Shown: positions 35,488-44,728, numbered from the stretch's first letter. The stretch is 64,000 nt of DNA from Prosthecobacter sp. (GCA_017853885.1 JAFMIR010000007.1:62001-126000); one strand, 5' to 3'. Program-made: numbers and translations. The notes: a model not told the origin generated them from the sequence alone.

Positions 35488-36290
35488 TTTTCTCCGTAGG
35501 CGCTCGCGATGGCCTCCGGTGTAAACGCTTCATTCATCGTTCCAAAAGTGATTTGGCTTCGGTTGATCAAAAGGAGTCCGTCGAAAATTTTCGGCGCGGT
35601 TTGAAGGTCGTGGTGGCTAGCGATGAGAAGGCGCCCTTCACGTGTCAGTTCGCGAAACAGCTTCGACAAGTTTTCTTGGGCTGGCTTGTCGAGGCCGGTG
35701 AAGGGTTCGTCGAGCAGAAGCACATGTGCCTCCTGAGCGAGAGCACGGGCGATGAAAGTGCGTTGTTGTTGTCCGCCACTCAGTGCGCTGATTTGTCGGT
35801 CCTGAATATCGTGGAGATTCATTGCCGCCAGCGCACGCTCCACAATCTCATTGTCGTGGCTGGAAAAAGAGCGCCACCAGCCAAGGTTTGGGTAGCGGCC
35901 CATCTCAACGAGACCACGCACGGTGATGGGGAAGTTCCAATCGATGTCGCCACGCTGCGGTAGGTAGGCGATCTCATGGCTGCTGCGAGTGAGCGGCTTG
36001 CCTCGCCAGAGAATGCTGCCGCTATCCGCCGGGATGAGGCCAGCCAGCGATTTAAGCAACGTGCTCTTGCCAGCGCCATTCGGGCCGATGAGGGCGATGC
36101 TGCGGCCGCATTCCGTGGCGAAACCAATGTGATCAAGCGCGAGCACCTCGCGGTAGGTGACACGGAGGTTCGATACCTCGAGTCTATGGTGATGCGTAGA
36201 TGCATCGCCTCCACCACCCCAGCAAACATGGCCGTCGGGGTGGGTATGGCCACAGGTGTGGGAGACTGAATCGTGCGATTGGCTTACCAT
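35484..36290 (-). CDS. Zn/Mn-type ABC transporter ATPase with His/Cys-rich N-terminus (ZnuC-like)
   Basis: The ATPase drives metal uptake through the ZnuB-like permease. It has 268 residues: Walker A GPNGAGKST (69-77), Q-loop YLPQRGDIDW, signature LSGGQQQR, Walker B VLLLDEP and the switch His in LIASHHDLQ. Residues 1-36 are an extra segment with CGHTHPDGHVC (13-23) and HHH (33-35), about eight His and two Cys, which could bind zinc in the cytoplasm. No internal Met replaces the start. The start overlaps the previous gene by 7 bases. Confidence 0.9.
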   Translation of the reverse strand: MVSQSHDSVSHTCGHTHPDGHVCWGGGGDASTHHHRLEVSNLRVTYREVLALDHIGFATECGRSIALIGPNGAGKSTLLKSLAGLIPADSGSILWRGKPLTRSSHEIAYLPQRGDIDWNFPITVRGLVEMGRYPNLGWWRSFSSHDNEIVERALAAMNLHDIQDRQISALSGGQQQRTFIARALAQEAHVLLLDEPFTGLDKPAQENLSKLFRELTREGRLLIASHHDLQTAPKIFDGLLLINRSQITFGTMNEAFTPEAIASAYGEK

Positions 36291-36706
36291 TGGAAGTGAT
36301 AGACTTCGTTGAGGTTGCCTGCCGTGGACCAGTTGGTTTCGCGCTTCGTGTCCTGACCATCGGGTTCAATTTCGATGGTAAGGGCCTGATCAGGCGCTCC
36401 GTAGGCCCAGTTGGCGTCCACAAGCAGGTCGAAGCTCAAAGGCAGCATGGCGTCGAATTCGACCGCATTGTCACTCCAAGCTCCTTTTTGGAGCAGTTCT
36501 CGTTCTCCCAGCTTCAGGCTGAGCTTCTCGGGCTTATGAACGAAACGAACGCGGACCACTGACTTGGCTTCGTTGGGTTTCGCGGCGGCTTTTGCAGCTT
36601 TGGGGTGATCTGCAGACGCATTTCCCGTGAGGTGCGCCAACGGGATCGCCAACATGACAAAGGCGAACACAAGTAAAAAGAGCTGAATCGGCGGCGAACC
36701 TCGCAT
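36284..36706 (-). CDS. Secreted hypothetical protein in the metal-import operon
   Basis: This 140-residue protein has a hydrophobic N-terminal segment (about 8-26) that serves as a signal peptide or anchor, an Ala/Lys/Pro-rich linker (about 34-48), then a small beta-rich domain with VRVRFVHKPEKLSLKLGERELLQ and a Trp-rich end. No family is recognised. It lies between the metal-binding protein (5 bases upstream) and the ATPase (7-base overlap), so it is co-expressed with metal uptake and may help periplasmic metal handling; that is inference from position only. Confidence 0.65.
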   Translation of the reverse strand: MRGSPPIQLFLLVFAFVMLAIPLAHLTGNASADHPKAAKAAAKPNEAKSVVRVRFVHKPEKLSLKLGERELLQKGAWSDNAVEFDAMLPLSFDLLVDANWAYGAPDQALTIEIEPDGQDTKRETNWSTAGNLNEVYHFQW

Positions 36707-36711
36707 GACGT

Positions 36712-37599
36712 TTATTTTTGGGTGCCGAGTGCCTTCACGATCGCCCGGACATTGTGCGCGATCATGGTTTCGAAAGTGTGAGCATGCTTGGCTGTGCCGT
36801 CAGCCACGAGCGGATCACCCATCTTCACGCCGGTGCTGCGCACGATCTCCGACAGCACCTTCGGATTGGCCTGATCCTCAGGAAAAGCGGCCTTGATGCC
36901 GTGTTCGCGAATGGTGGCGATGGATGCCGTGACATGCTTCAGACTCGAATCATCGCTCCGGGATACACCAAGGATCGAAATAGGCTCGAAACCGAATTCC
37001 TTGCAAAAGTATCCAAAGGCATTGTGTGCCGTGACGAGCTTGCGATCCGCTCGGTCAATTTTGGAGATTTCGATCTTGGCCCAAGTTTTAAGTTCACCAA
37101 AGCGCTTAGAAGCTGCTTTGGCATTGGCAGTGTAGGTGGATTCATTGGCCGGATCTGCTTCGGCGAAGGCATTGGAGACAATGCGTGCTGCTCGCTGCAT
37201 GTTCTCGGCGCTGTGCCACCAGTGCGGGTCGAACTCTCCGTGGTGATGATCGTGCTCTTCAGAGTGATCGTGATCGCAGACGTAAGGGATGGAGGGCACT
37301 TTTTCGCCCACTTCGACCAAGATCACACCAGCTCCGAGGCTATCGCGGAGTTTATCGAGGTAAGTTTCGAGGCCTTTGCCGGAAGCCAGCACAAGTTTCG
37401 CGCCTCGCATAGCGGCGATATCCTTCGTGGCGGGTTCAAAGTGATGCACATCGCCGCCGGGCTTGAGGATTTCGATGATATCCACATGGGTGCCCCCGAC
37501 TTGGCGGGCCAGATCGGCGACGATAGGATGCAATGTCGCAACCTTCAAGACCGCAAGGGCTTGGGAGGTCAGGAAAAGAAGAACGAGGATAGTTTTCAT
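36712..37599 (-). CDS. Periplasmic metal-binding protein (ZnuA-like)
   Basis: This protein of 295 residues is the solute-binding component of the metal ABC importer. It has a signal peptide (MKTILVLLFLTSQALA) and cluster A-I fold motifs: GGDVHHFEP with metal-binding His (about 52), PHWWHS (about 125-130), VTAHNAFGYF and FPEDQANPK. The His/Asp-rich loop with HDHSEEHDHHHGEFDPH (about 110-126) is a hallmark of zinc-binding ZnuA-type proteins. The ATG at 37597-37599 gives the signal peptide. It is the first gene of a four-gene operon; no Zur box was recognised in the 68-base gap upstream. Confidence 0.9.
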   Translation of the reverse strand: MKTILVLLFLTSQALAVLKVATLHPIVADLARQVGGTHVDIIEILKPGGDVHHFEPATKDIAAMRGAKLVLASGKGLETYLDKLRDSLGAGVILVEVGEKVPSIPYVCDHDHSEEHDHHHGEFDPHWWHSAENMQRAARIVSNAFAEADPANESTYTANAKAASKRFGELKTWAKIEISKIDRADRKLVTAHNAFGYFCKEFGFEPISILGVSRSDDSSLKHVTASIATIREHGIKAAFPEDQANPKVLSEIVRSTGVKMGDPLVADGTAKHAHTFETMIAHNVRAIVKALGTQK

Positions 37600-37667
37600 G
37601 CAAACAAGTAGCACTTGGTAAACGTCGCTACAACGCTGATCTTGACTATGAATGCGCTTGTATCACA

Positions 37668-38972
37668 TCAGAGGGTTCCGGCAGCCTTTACATCTAGATA
37701 CTGGTTCGCCAGCGCCACAGGAAGCATCTGCGCGGACTCGTCCACAGTGAGCACGCGTTTGGCACGCAGGTTTTCAAGCAGCAGCCGGCGCTCGGCAAAG
37801 TAATGGGTCATGGCGCCGAATTCGAGCGCATCGGAAAGGTTTTGCACCGGCGTGGAGGCGCGAGTCTCAAGCTCCGCTTCCCGCAGCGTGGCGAGTAGCA
37901 CTAGATGGCGTTTTTGCATCAAGTGCACAGCCGTTGCCAAGGTGGTGCTGTCCTCGCTGCGCAGGTTGGTGAGCAGGATGACGAGAGCTCGGCGCTTCTG
38001 GCGGGCCATGACTTGTTCTGCGGCCTCGATGAAGTCACTGGGTTCACTGCTGGCTTCATAGTCATAAAGGTGGTTGAGCAGCCGGGGCATGCTGTGGGTG
38101 CCTTTGACCGGGGGTAGCCACTTCCGCACACCACCAAAACCACAAACGCCGACATCGTCGCCCTGTCGCAGGGCAATGAAGGAAATCAGCAGCATGGCAT
38201 TTAGGCAATGATCGAACTGACTGAGCGATCCATCGAGCGCCCGCATGCGACGGCCGCAGTCCGGCACTAACAGAACGGTCTGGTTCCTCACCTCATCGAA
38301 GTCACGGCTGATGAGGCTCAGACGGCGGCTGGTAGCCTTCCAATCGACGCGCGAAAGAACGTCGCCTTCTTGGTAATCACGCAGTTGGTGGAAATCGAGT
38401 GAAGCACCGATTCGGCGGCGACGGATGATGCCCATCTGTTCCACGCGGTTGGCCATGGCGAGCAGGGCAAAGCGCACGACCGGCTCGTAGTTCGGATAGG
38501 CGCGTGTCTGCTGCGTTTCGCCGATGCGGTAAAGACGCTGCCAAAAGCCGAGTAGCGAGGAGGCGAGCACGTGTGCGGGCATGAAAGTGTGTTGGCCGCG
38601 CTCAGTGAACATAGTTTCGTAAGTCATTGCAGAAAAATGACCCGCCGGAACGATGACCGTGTGAGGTAGCGTTGGAGCCGTTGCGGCAGTGGGGATGCCG
38701 TCAAAGACTTGCAGTGTAAGCTGACGGCTCAGTTTGTGCGAGATCGTTAGCGTGACGTAGGATGGAACACCGAGCGCGAAACGGCTAGGAAGAGAGCGTT
38801 CGGCAATCAGGAAGTTTTTTTTCGGTAGTGTAAAGGCATCGATTCCTATCACAAGGACCCATGTCACAACGGCTATTTGCCACAGCAGTCCAAACTGCAC
38901 CCACACGGCCGCGGCCACGGCAAGCCCGAGCAGTGCGGTGAGGGGTTTGAGGAGCGTGGGCGTGGGGCGCAT
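37668..38972 (-). CDS. DUF58 domain protein of the MoxR cassette
   Basis: This protein of 434 residues has two N-terminal membrane segments (about 10-45), then a linker and the DUF58 region (about 170-330) with the hallmark FHQLRDYQEGDVLSRVDWKATSRR. A von Willebrand A-like fold follows (VLLVPDCGRRM, ALVILLTNL). DUF58 proteins usually sit directly downstream of MoxR ATPases and are thought to act in membrane-complex or metal-cofactor assembly; the function is unproven. It lies 24 bases after the MoxR gene and ends the cassette. Confidence 0.9.
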   Translation of the reverse strand: MRPTPTLLKPLTALLGLAVAAAVWVQFGLLWQIAVVTWVLVIGIDAFTLPKKNFLIAERSLPSRFALGVPSYVTLTISHKLSRQLTLQVFDGIPTAATAPTLPHTVIVPAGHFSAMTYETMFTERGQHTFMPAHVLASSLLGFWQRLYRIGETQQTRAYPNYEPVVRFALLAMANRVEQMGIIRRRRIGASLDFHQLRDYQEGDVLSRVDWKATSRRLSLISRDFDEVRNQTVLLVPDCGRRMRALDGSLSQFDHCLNAMLLISFIALRQGDDVGVCGFGGVRKWLPPVKGTHSMPRLLNHLYDYEASSEPSDFIEAAEQVMARQKRRALVILLTNLRSEDSTTLATAVHLMQKRHLVLLATLREAELETRASTPVQNLSDALEFGAMTHYFAERRLLLENLRAKRVLTVDESAQMLPVALANQYLDVKAAGTL

Positions 38973-38996
38973 CAGTGAGATCTTGAATGCGTGATC

Positions 38997-40037
38997 TTAG
39001 GCTCGTGGCGCCTCGACCGTGCGTAGGACAGCGTTCAACATATCGTCAACCGTCTGGCCCGTGATGGCGATTTCGGGTGAGAGCTGCACGCGGTGGCGGA
39101 GAACCGGTAGGACGGCACGTTTCACATCACCAGGGGTGATGTAGCCTCGGCCTTCGAGCAAGGCGTAGGATTTGGCGACACGCACGAGGCTAATGGCTCC
39201 ACGTGTGCCTGCACCGAGGCTGATGGCGCTTTGCTGTCGCGTGGCCCGGACGAGATTCACTGCGTAATCGACGACCGATTCCACCGCCTGAATTGAGGCT
39301 GCCTCGGTCTGCGCATTCAAGATGTCCTGCGGCGTGCAGACCTGCGGCACGTCGGCTGCGGAAAGACCGGTGCCACCGGGCTTGGAAGCGACGGCTTTGA
39401 CGATCCAAGCCTCATGCTGGCTCTCGGGGTAGTCGATGAGGACTTTCAGCAGGAAGCGGTCGAGCTGGGCCTCGGGTAGCGGATAAGTCCCTTCTTGCTC
39501 GATGGGATTTTGCGTGGCGAAGGTCATGAAAGGCGGCTGCAACGCATGGCTTTCGCCATCGATGGTAACCTGCGCTTCTTGCATGACTTCGAGTAGCGCG
39601 GACTGCGTCTTTGCCGGTGCTCGGTTGATTTCATCGGCGAGTAGCAGATTGGCAAACACCGGGCCGCGACGTACTCGAAAGGTTTGGCTTCCAAGATCAA
39701 ACAGCGTGTGACCGGTAACATCGGATGGCATTAAGTCCGGCGTGAACTGAATGCGACGGAAGTTGCCGCCGAAGGTGCCAGCGAGTGCGAGCACAAGATG
39801 CGTTTTGCCGAGGCCTGGCTTGCCTTCGAGCAGCACATGACCTCCAGCAAGCAAGGCCGCGAGCACCTGATGAACCACTTCCTCCTGTCCGACAAAAACC
39901 TGGCCAACGGCTTGGCGGATGGCGTGCATGGTTGTGGTGCTCGTGGGTATGGCGGGTGGCGCGTAGTTCGCAACGGGTGGTGGATAAGACGCCGGAATGG
40001 TGGAAGGAGGAGGTGGTGGGTAGGAGGAATCGTTCAT
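38997..40037 (-). CDS. MoxR-type AAA+ ATPase
   Basis: MoxR ATPases act as chaperones for maturation of protein complexes. The 346 residues start with a Pro/Tyr/Ser-rich tract of about 35, then the AAA+ core: FVGQEEVV, Walker A GKPGLGKT (72-79), the RIQFTPDLMPSDVTG loop, Walker B with LLLADEINRAPAKTQSALLE, and sensor TFATQNPIEQEGTYPLPEAQLDRF. The Pro-rich extension is not usual for the family. It lies between the DUF4350 gene (39 bases upstream) and DUF58. Confidence 0.95.
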   Translation of the reverse strand: MNDSSYPPPPPSTIPASYPPPVANYAPPAIPTSTTTMHAIRQAVGQVFVGQEEVVHQVLAALLAGGHVLLEGKPGLGKTHLVLALAGTFGGNFRRIQFTPDLMPSDVTGHTLFDLGSQTFRVRRGPVFANLLLADEINRAPAKTQSALLEVMQEAQVTIDGESHALQPPFMTFATQNPIEQEGTYPLPEAQLDRFLLKVLIDYPESQHEAWIVKAVASKPGGTGLSAADVPQVCTPQDILNAQTEAASIQAVESVVDYAVNLVRATRQQSAISLGAGTRGAISLVRVAKSYALLEGRGYITPGDVKRAVLPVLRHRVQLSPEIAITGQTVDDMLNAVLRTVEAPRA

Positions 40038-40076
40038 GGCGGAAAGGCTTGTGGGGCTGGAAGTGTGTTGATGAGT

Positions 40077-41426
40077 TTAGAGTTTGGTGCGCATGGTTTG
40101 GAGATCCCGCATGAGGGAAATGAATTGCTGCGCCTGATTTGGCGCAGGCATGCGGAAGGCGTTTTGGACTCGCTGGAGTGGGATGTCGCAACGCACGGCG
40201 ATGCTAGAAGCAAGGGTATCGCTGAGTTGGCGGGTGTGGACTTCGAGATCATTGTGATGCTGGCGCAGCTTTTCCCACACGGACTCACGAGCGGTTTGCA
40301 CCAACACATCTGAACGGCGCATTCGCCAGAAAAACTGGCCTAGTGCGGCAACGTGGCTGGCAAAGTGCCGCGTCTCATTCAACTCGATTGTTTCCAGCGG
40401 ACCAAAGCGCGGCATGTGCCTCCACAGCCAGAAGGCGATGCAAGTAGCGAGAGTGAGGATGGCCATCCAGCCATGGTCCCAGAGCAGAGACCAGAAGCTC
40501 GCTGTGGCTGCGGCGACGAAATGAACCTGATGTACATCGTCCTCGCCAACGAGGGCGGAGAGCCAGCGGGCATGATCGTGTTCGCCGAGCCAGCGGTTGC
40601 GGAAGGGGCGGGCGTGCGTGAGCACGGTGATACGGCCATTGCCACGGATGAGGTGAAGCGCTGCAGCACTCTTCAGGGTGCCAACGACGAATTCATCTTG
40701 CGTGAGTTGGCGGTTGATCGCCATCGAAAGAAATCCGGCGAGTTTCAAATGATACTCACGGCCTCGCCAGCGCAGTTGAAACTCCGCCATCTGATCGTCC
40801 ACAACTTGCTCGATGAGATCTCCAATTTTTTTGAGCGTCTTGCTCACTTCTTGGTCATTCACGGAGAGATCATTGAGCTCTTCTTCGGCTTTCGAGGGTT
40901 TTTGGGAGTTTTTTTTCTCGTCTTTCTTGTTTTGGAAATCTTTTCCGATGTCGGGGTTCTTGCCGATCTTCTGCAGGGCTTGTTGGATGTTTTTCGGGTC
41001 CCACTTTTGCATTTCGATGCCGAGCTCGCGGAGAAGGGGGTCGCCTTCCTCAACGAGTACTTCGTTGAGTGTGCGCATGCCGAGCTCAAGACCTATGGCA
41101 TGATCGTTGTAGCTTCGGGTGCCGCCGAGGCAGTAAATGAGATGTCCGCCGCTCTCAACCCAATCTAGCACTTGCTTCGTGCGACCTTCCGACATCCCAC
41201 CTTCGGCAGAGAGGAACATCACGCCACTAGCAACGGGCATCTTAGACAGATGCATCTTGCGTTCCGTATCATGTCCGAGTTCTTTTAGCACTCGCTCGGC
41301 TGCGAGGAATGGATTCACGCGCGCTTTGCCATGATAACCGCTGACTTTTTCGACTTCTTCCCAGTGGCCTTCGCAAGAGCAAAGAGCAAAAAGTGAAAGA
41401 CATAGAGCAAGGCGGCAAAGTCGCAT
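40077..41426 (-). CDS. DUF4350-containing membrane protein
   Basis: Residues about 1-20 look like a signal or lipoprotein-type segment ending in ALCSCEG. A DUF4350-like glutamine-amidotransferase-fold part follows (VMFLSAEGGMSEGRTKQVLDWVESGGHLIYCLGG), then a charged middle (about 150-215) and a second membrane span (about 340-360). The C-terminal 90 residues are cytoplasmic and helical. DUF4350 proteins are regular members of MoxR/DUF58 cassettes. I give the start at 41424-41426 because it yields the signal; the ATG at 41504, whose ATGA overlap with the previous stop suggests coupling, is an equally possible start (475 residues). Confidence 0.8.
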   Translation of the reverse strand: MRLCRLALCLSLFALCSCEGHWEEVEKVSGYHGKARVNPFLAAERVLKELGHDTERKMHLSKMPVASGVMFLSAEGGMSEGRTKQVLDWVESGGHLIYCLGGTRSYNDHAIGLELGMRTLNEVLVEEGDPLLRELGIEMQKWDPKNIQQALQKIGKNPDIGKDFQNKKDEKKNSQKPSKAEEELNDLSVNDQEVSKTLKKIGDLIEQVVDDQMAEFQLRWRGREYHLKLAGFLSMAINRQLTQDEFVVGTLKSAAALHLIRGNGRITVLTHARPFRNRWLGEHDHARWLSALVGEDDVHQVHFVAAATASFWSLLWDHGWMAILTLATCIAFWLWRHMPRFGPLETIELNETRHFASHVAALGQFFWRMRRSDVLVQTARESVWEKLRQHHNDLEVHTRQLSDTLASSIAVRCDIPLQRVQNAFRMPAPNQAQQFISLMRDLQTMRTKL

Positions 41427-41500
41427 GGCAGACCTTGTGTTGACGTATTCTTGCCTCACATGGAGCGGCGCTAGGTCCTTGAATGTATGGCCTTGGCATT

Positions 41501-42922
41501 TCATGCCGCACCTCCTTTATCCGCGAAGGGCCAGCGGGCGCAAAGTTGAATCAGCTCATCGCGAGTGACGGGTAGGGTGGCGTAGGCGGTTTGGATCCAG
41601 GCACCGGTGAGTTGATGAAAAAAAGCCGCTTCAGGTTGTGGCGCATGTTTGGCGACGTGAGATAGGCAGTCCTCCTCAGTGTCGCTGTCGCGGATCGGCA
41701 CGCGACGCTGGGTGACGAGCCAGGAAAGCGAGCCGCGATACAGCAGGCTGAGTGCTTGGTGCGCGTTGCCGGCGTCCCAGGCAGCCATCGCAGCGGCGAG
41801 GATATCGTTTGGCAGGCTCTCGCGTGTGATTTGCATGCCCATGATGACTTTTGGCACTTCATATTGAACCTCCTTCTTGGTCCTGAAGGCAAACACATGA
41901 AGGTTTTTCGTGATGTAGATTGCGAGAGCGGCGACTGCTACGATGACGACGCTCCAAAAAAGAATCTCTCCGATGGCGACAATGGCGCTGAAATCGCCCT
42001 TGGGACCCTTGCCTAGGTCAAGTTTATCCGGCACCCACTCCCAGGTCTTCGCCTTATGCACCTCGAAATCCGCGTTTTTCAGAACCTGCTCGGAGATTTG
42101 TTGCACGTCTTTCGCCATGACCATGCTTGCTGAAAAAAAGCCAAAAGTGAGAAGCGCTATCAACGGCTTGGTGAGACGTGCGGCGAGCTTGCGGAAGGCG
42201 AGTTCGATGTCCCAGCCCTCGATCCGTGTGCGACAGTTCAAATATAGGCCGAAGCCTGCGCCGACATAGAATGGCTCGACCAAAGTCATGGCGAGCATGT
42301 AGCAGCTCACATACCACCAGACGAAGGGGGTGCGGTCGAGGCCGATGGCATCGGGAGCCTCCAAGAGAGCGCTCCAGTCCGGTTCCCACGATTCCGGAAG
42401 AAAACTGTAGGTGGTGAACAAGAAACCCAATAGGAGCACAATCTCGAGTTTTAGAAAAGCGTAGCTCACCATCATGCCGCTTCCGCCACCATCGACGGCC
42501 AGCGTTTTGACGCGCTTTCTCATGGCGGAACCTCGCAGGCCTTCGAGCATTTGCGCTGGCATGGCAAAACTGCGGATGAAGGACAGGCGACGCCACAGCA
42601 GGGCGGGTAAAAAGTTCGTCAACCACAACCTAGGCCATTGCTTGAGCGTTTCGCCCCATTTCGGCTCCACCCCAAAGGCACGGCGGCTTAGGTGGTAGAG
42701 CGGCACTCGGTCGTACAGCGGTTTCAGCCACCATATGATCAGCGAGGCCGTGCTCGGATCATCGGGCATTAGCGCAATGATCAGCGCCCACACGGGAAAG
42801 ACGGTGGAACACCACAGCGCCAGCACGCGGCCGAAATCACGCCGAACCATGGCACAGCCGAGGTCCACTGCCTCCCAAGGAAGCCGTGGGCGCAGCACGA
42901 GGGTCACATCCTCAAGCCGCAT
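41501..42922 (-). CDS. Membrane protein with DUF4129-like C-terminus
   Basis: This 473-residue protein has several hydrophobic spans (about 36-52, 150-170, 205-225, 255-275, 325-345). Its C-terminal segment contains NAHQALSLLYRGSLSWLVTQ, which matches the DUF4129 pattern seen in MoxR cassettes. The N-terminal half is less familiar and resembles the polytopic membrane subunit found beside SpoIIM/DUF95 genes. It overlaps the SpoIIM gene by 11 bases and its stop overlaps an ATG (ATGA) at 41504. Role unknown, probably in a membrane complex with its neighbours. Confidence 0.75.
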   Translation of the reverse strand: MRLEDVTLVLRPRLPWEAVDLGCAMVRRDFGRVLALWCSTVFPVWALIIALMPDDPSTASLIIWWLKPLYDRVPLYHLSRRAFGVEPKWGETLKQWPRLWLTNFLPALLWRRLSFIRSFAMPAQMLEGLRGSAMRKRVKTLAVDGGGSGMMVSYAFLKLEIVLLLGFLFTTYSFLPESWEPDWSALLEAPDAIGLDRTPFVWWYVSCYMLAMTLVEPFYVGAGFGLYLNCRTRIEGWDIELAFRKLAARLTKPLIALLTFGFFSASMVMAKDVQQISEQVLKNADFEVHKAKTWEWVPDKLDLGKGPKGDFSAIVAIGEILFWSVVIVAVAALAIYITKNLHVFAFRTKKEVQYEVPKVIMGMQITRESLPNDILAAAMAAWDAGNAHQALSLLYRGSLSWLVTQRRVPIRDSDTEEDCLSHVAKHAPQPEAAFFHQLTGAWIQTAYATLPVTRDELIQLCARWPFADKGGAA

Positions 42923-43883
42923 GCGCCCTCCTTCGGCCTGAGAACATCAGAAAAGATGCCACCAGAAGCCACTGCGTGATGCCGAAGCTGTATTTGAGTG
43001 CCGGGAGGAACTGCTTCGGCGACCAGAATCCCTCGATCATGGCGGCAAACGAGGTCATCATGGCCGCGCCGAGCATCAGCGGCAGCGCCTGACGTCCTGC
43101 GAGCACCAGCGCATCCCGCCGCAGCATGCGTCCGGGCTTCAAAACAGTCAGGCCAAGACGAAATCCTGCCATCGCGGAAATGACCATGCCGGTTAGCTCC
43201 AGTGCTGAGTGACCGCTGACCCACAGTAGCAGGCTCTCCGGATCACCGGCATAGCGGATGTAACCTGCTAGGGCACCGATGTGCAGTCCGTTGAACAGCA
43301 GTACGAGGAGTGACCCCACACCACCCGCCAGCCCACCGGCGAAGGTCTTGAAGTCGATGCCGACGTTGTTCCAGATGTAGAAGCAGAACATGGCGAAGTC
43401 CGACCCGAATTTCCCTCGCAGCGTCTCTACCAGATTGGAGCCGTGGCCATACATCTCCTCCGCTTGTGCCATGCCATCAGCGCCCAGCAGTGCCATCGAC
43501 CACTCGGGGTAGTGTGGCGTGACGCTGATGAGCACGATGAGAGGTGCATAAAAGATGGCATTACACCACCAGAAAAGCCTCCATTCCTTACGCACCTGTT
43601 GTGGAAAGGTGACCAGCATCATATTCAGGAAGGTCTCGATGCCGCCCGCAGAGCGCTGCTCCAAGATGCGGTAGCCACGGATGGCGAGCTCGTTCAGTTT
43701 TTGTGTAAGGCGCTGCGGGCTCATGCGATGCTGTGCCACGCTTAGATCATGGCAAACCTGACGGAAGATGTTGGGAAGCTCCACCACATCCGCCTTCGGT
43801 TTTGAGGACTCCGCATCTTTCATGAGCTCCTGCAGCTTCTGCCAGCGCGGCTCGATCAGTTTCTCGAATTGAGCGGGCGTCAT
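42912..43883 (-). CDS. Stage II sporulation protein M-like (DUF95) membrane protein
   Basis: This 323-residue protein has four or more hydrophobic segments and the family block GHSALELTGMVISAMAGFRLG, followed by GRQALPLMLGAAMMTSFAAMIEGF. The N-terminal 80 residues are soluble and helical. SpoIIM relatives occur in non-sporulating bacteria as part of MoxR cassettes; in Bacillus SpoIIM organises a peptidoglycan-degrading complex, which gives a hint of an envelope role here. It lies 3 bases after RDD and overlaps the next gene by 11 bases. Confidence 0.9.
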   Translation of the reverse strand: MTPAQFEKLIEPRWQKLQELMKDAESSKPKADVVELPNIFRQVCHDLSVAQHRMSPQRLTQKLNELAIRGYRILEQRSAGGIETFLNMMLVTFPQQVRKEWRLFWWCNAIFYAPLIVLISVTPHYPEWSMALLGADGMAQAEEMYGHGSNLVETLRGKFGSDFAMFCFYIWNNVGIDFKTFAGGLAGGVGSLLVLLFNGLHIGALAGYIRYAGDPESLLLWVSGHSALELTGMVISAMAGFRLGLTVLKPGRMLRRDALVLAGRQALPLMLGAAMMTSFAAMIEGFWSPKQFLPALKYSFGITQWLLVASFLMFSGRRRAHAA

Positions 43884-43886
43884 GAT

Positions 43887-44654
43887 TCAGCGAAAAGGTG
43901 GGGGTGACGGTGCTTCTGCCTCTGGCTCTTGAATCCACATTGCCATGCCCACGAGTCGGTGCAGGCCTTCCATGCCGACCGCCCCTGTCAGCGGTTGAAG
44001 GATGCCTGAAAGCTCTAGGCGACGCTCATCGGACCAGTTCGGGGCACGTTCGAGGAATTGCTGCAGGGCGGCCTGCTCTTCGCGGCTCAGCGGAATAGGC
44101 GGTGCACGGCGTTCGGCATTCACGTGCGTCTTTGGCAGGGTCACTGGCGGTGGATCGGTGTAAACCATCACGGTTCCCGCCACGAGGTCGCCAAGACGTT
44201 GAAACCTTTTGGTGAACAGACAGCTCAAAAAGCCTGTGAGATAAAGAAAGGGCATGAAGTCGATGACGCGTAGGAAGTTGCGCAAGATCGCCTGTGAGAT
44301 CGTCACAGGGCCACCGTTGAGGCTGATAACGCGAAGCTTCATCCATTTCTGGCCTGGGGTGCAACCGCGTGAGCTGGACTCGAAAGCCACGTTGTAAAAC
44401 CAGTTCATCACAAACATCACCAGCATCATCAGTCCCTGCGTCATGTCCTCACCGATGGCCTTTGCAAGAGTGTAGGCGAGGGCTAGTTCGAGCAACACGA
44501 GAGCTAGGAGGAACACCAGCAGATCCAACAGCCACGCCGTGCTTCTCACCGCCGGGCCCGCCACACGGAGCTGAATCTCGACGCCGTCCGCGAGTTCCAC
44601 AGATTGAAGAGTGTCAAGACGTGACGCCGCCATGTTTTTCGAGCTGTCACTCAA
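43887..44654 (-). CDS. RDD family membrane protein
   Basis: This protein of 255 residues has the RDD domain in its first 170: VRSTAWLLDLLVFLLALVLLE, then spans around 75-95, then SSSRGCTPGQKWMKLRVIS and AILRNFLRVIDFMPFLYLTGFLSCLFTKRFQRLGDLVAGTVMV (split across spans). The soluble tail has a Pro-rich part and is helical. RDD proteins are small membrane proteins of unclear role, some implicated in ion exchange. It is the first gene of the six-gene leftward cassette. The ATG at 44654 or at 44633 could be used. Confidence 0.9.
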   Translation of the reverse strand: MSDSSKNMAASRLDTLQSVELADGVEIQLRVAGPAVRSTAWLLDLLVFLLALVLLELALAYTLAKAIGEDMTQGLMMLVMFVMNWFYNVAFESSSRGCTPGQKWMKLRVISLNGGPVTISQAILRNFLRVIDFMPFLYLTGFLSCLFTKRFQRLGDLVAGTVMVYTDPPPVTLPKTHVNAERRAPPIPLSREEQAALQQFLERAPNWSDERRLELSGILQPLTGAVGMEGLHRLVGMAMWIQEPEAEAPSPPPFR

Positions 44655-44670
44655 GCGGGGACGGAAAGTT

Positions 44671-44698
44671 TTGACAAGGCATGATTTGATCCGATAAC
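44671..44698 (+). promoter_or_regulatory. Sigma-70 promoter for the DUF5362 gene
   Basis: A perfect -35 TTGACA (44671-44676) and GATAAC (44693-44698) are 16 bases apart, 30 bases before the ATG at 44729, in the 74-base gap between divergent genes. Confidence 0.5.
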
Positions 44699-44728
44699 GC
44701 AGCTTTCAGCTTTCACCTTATCGCTCTT

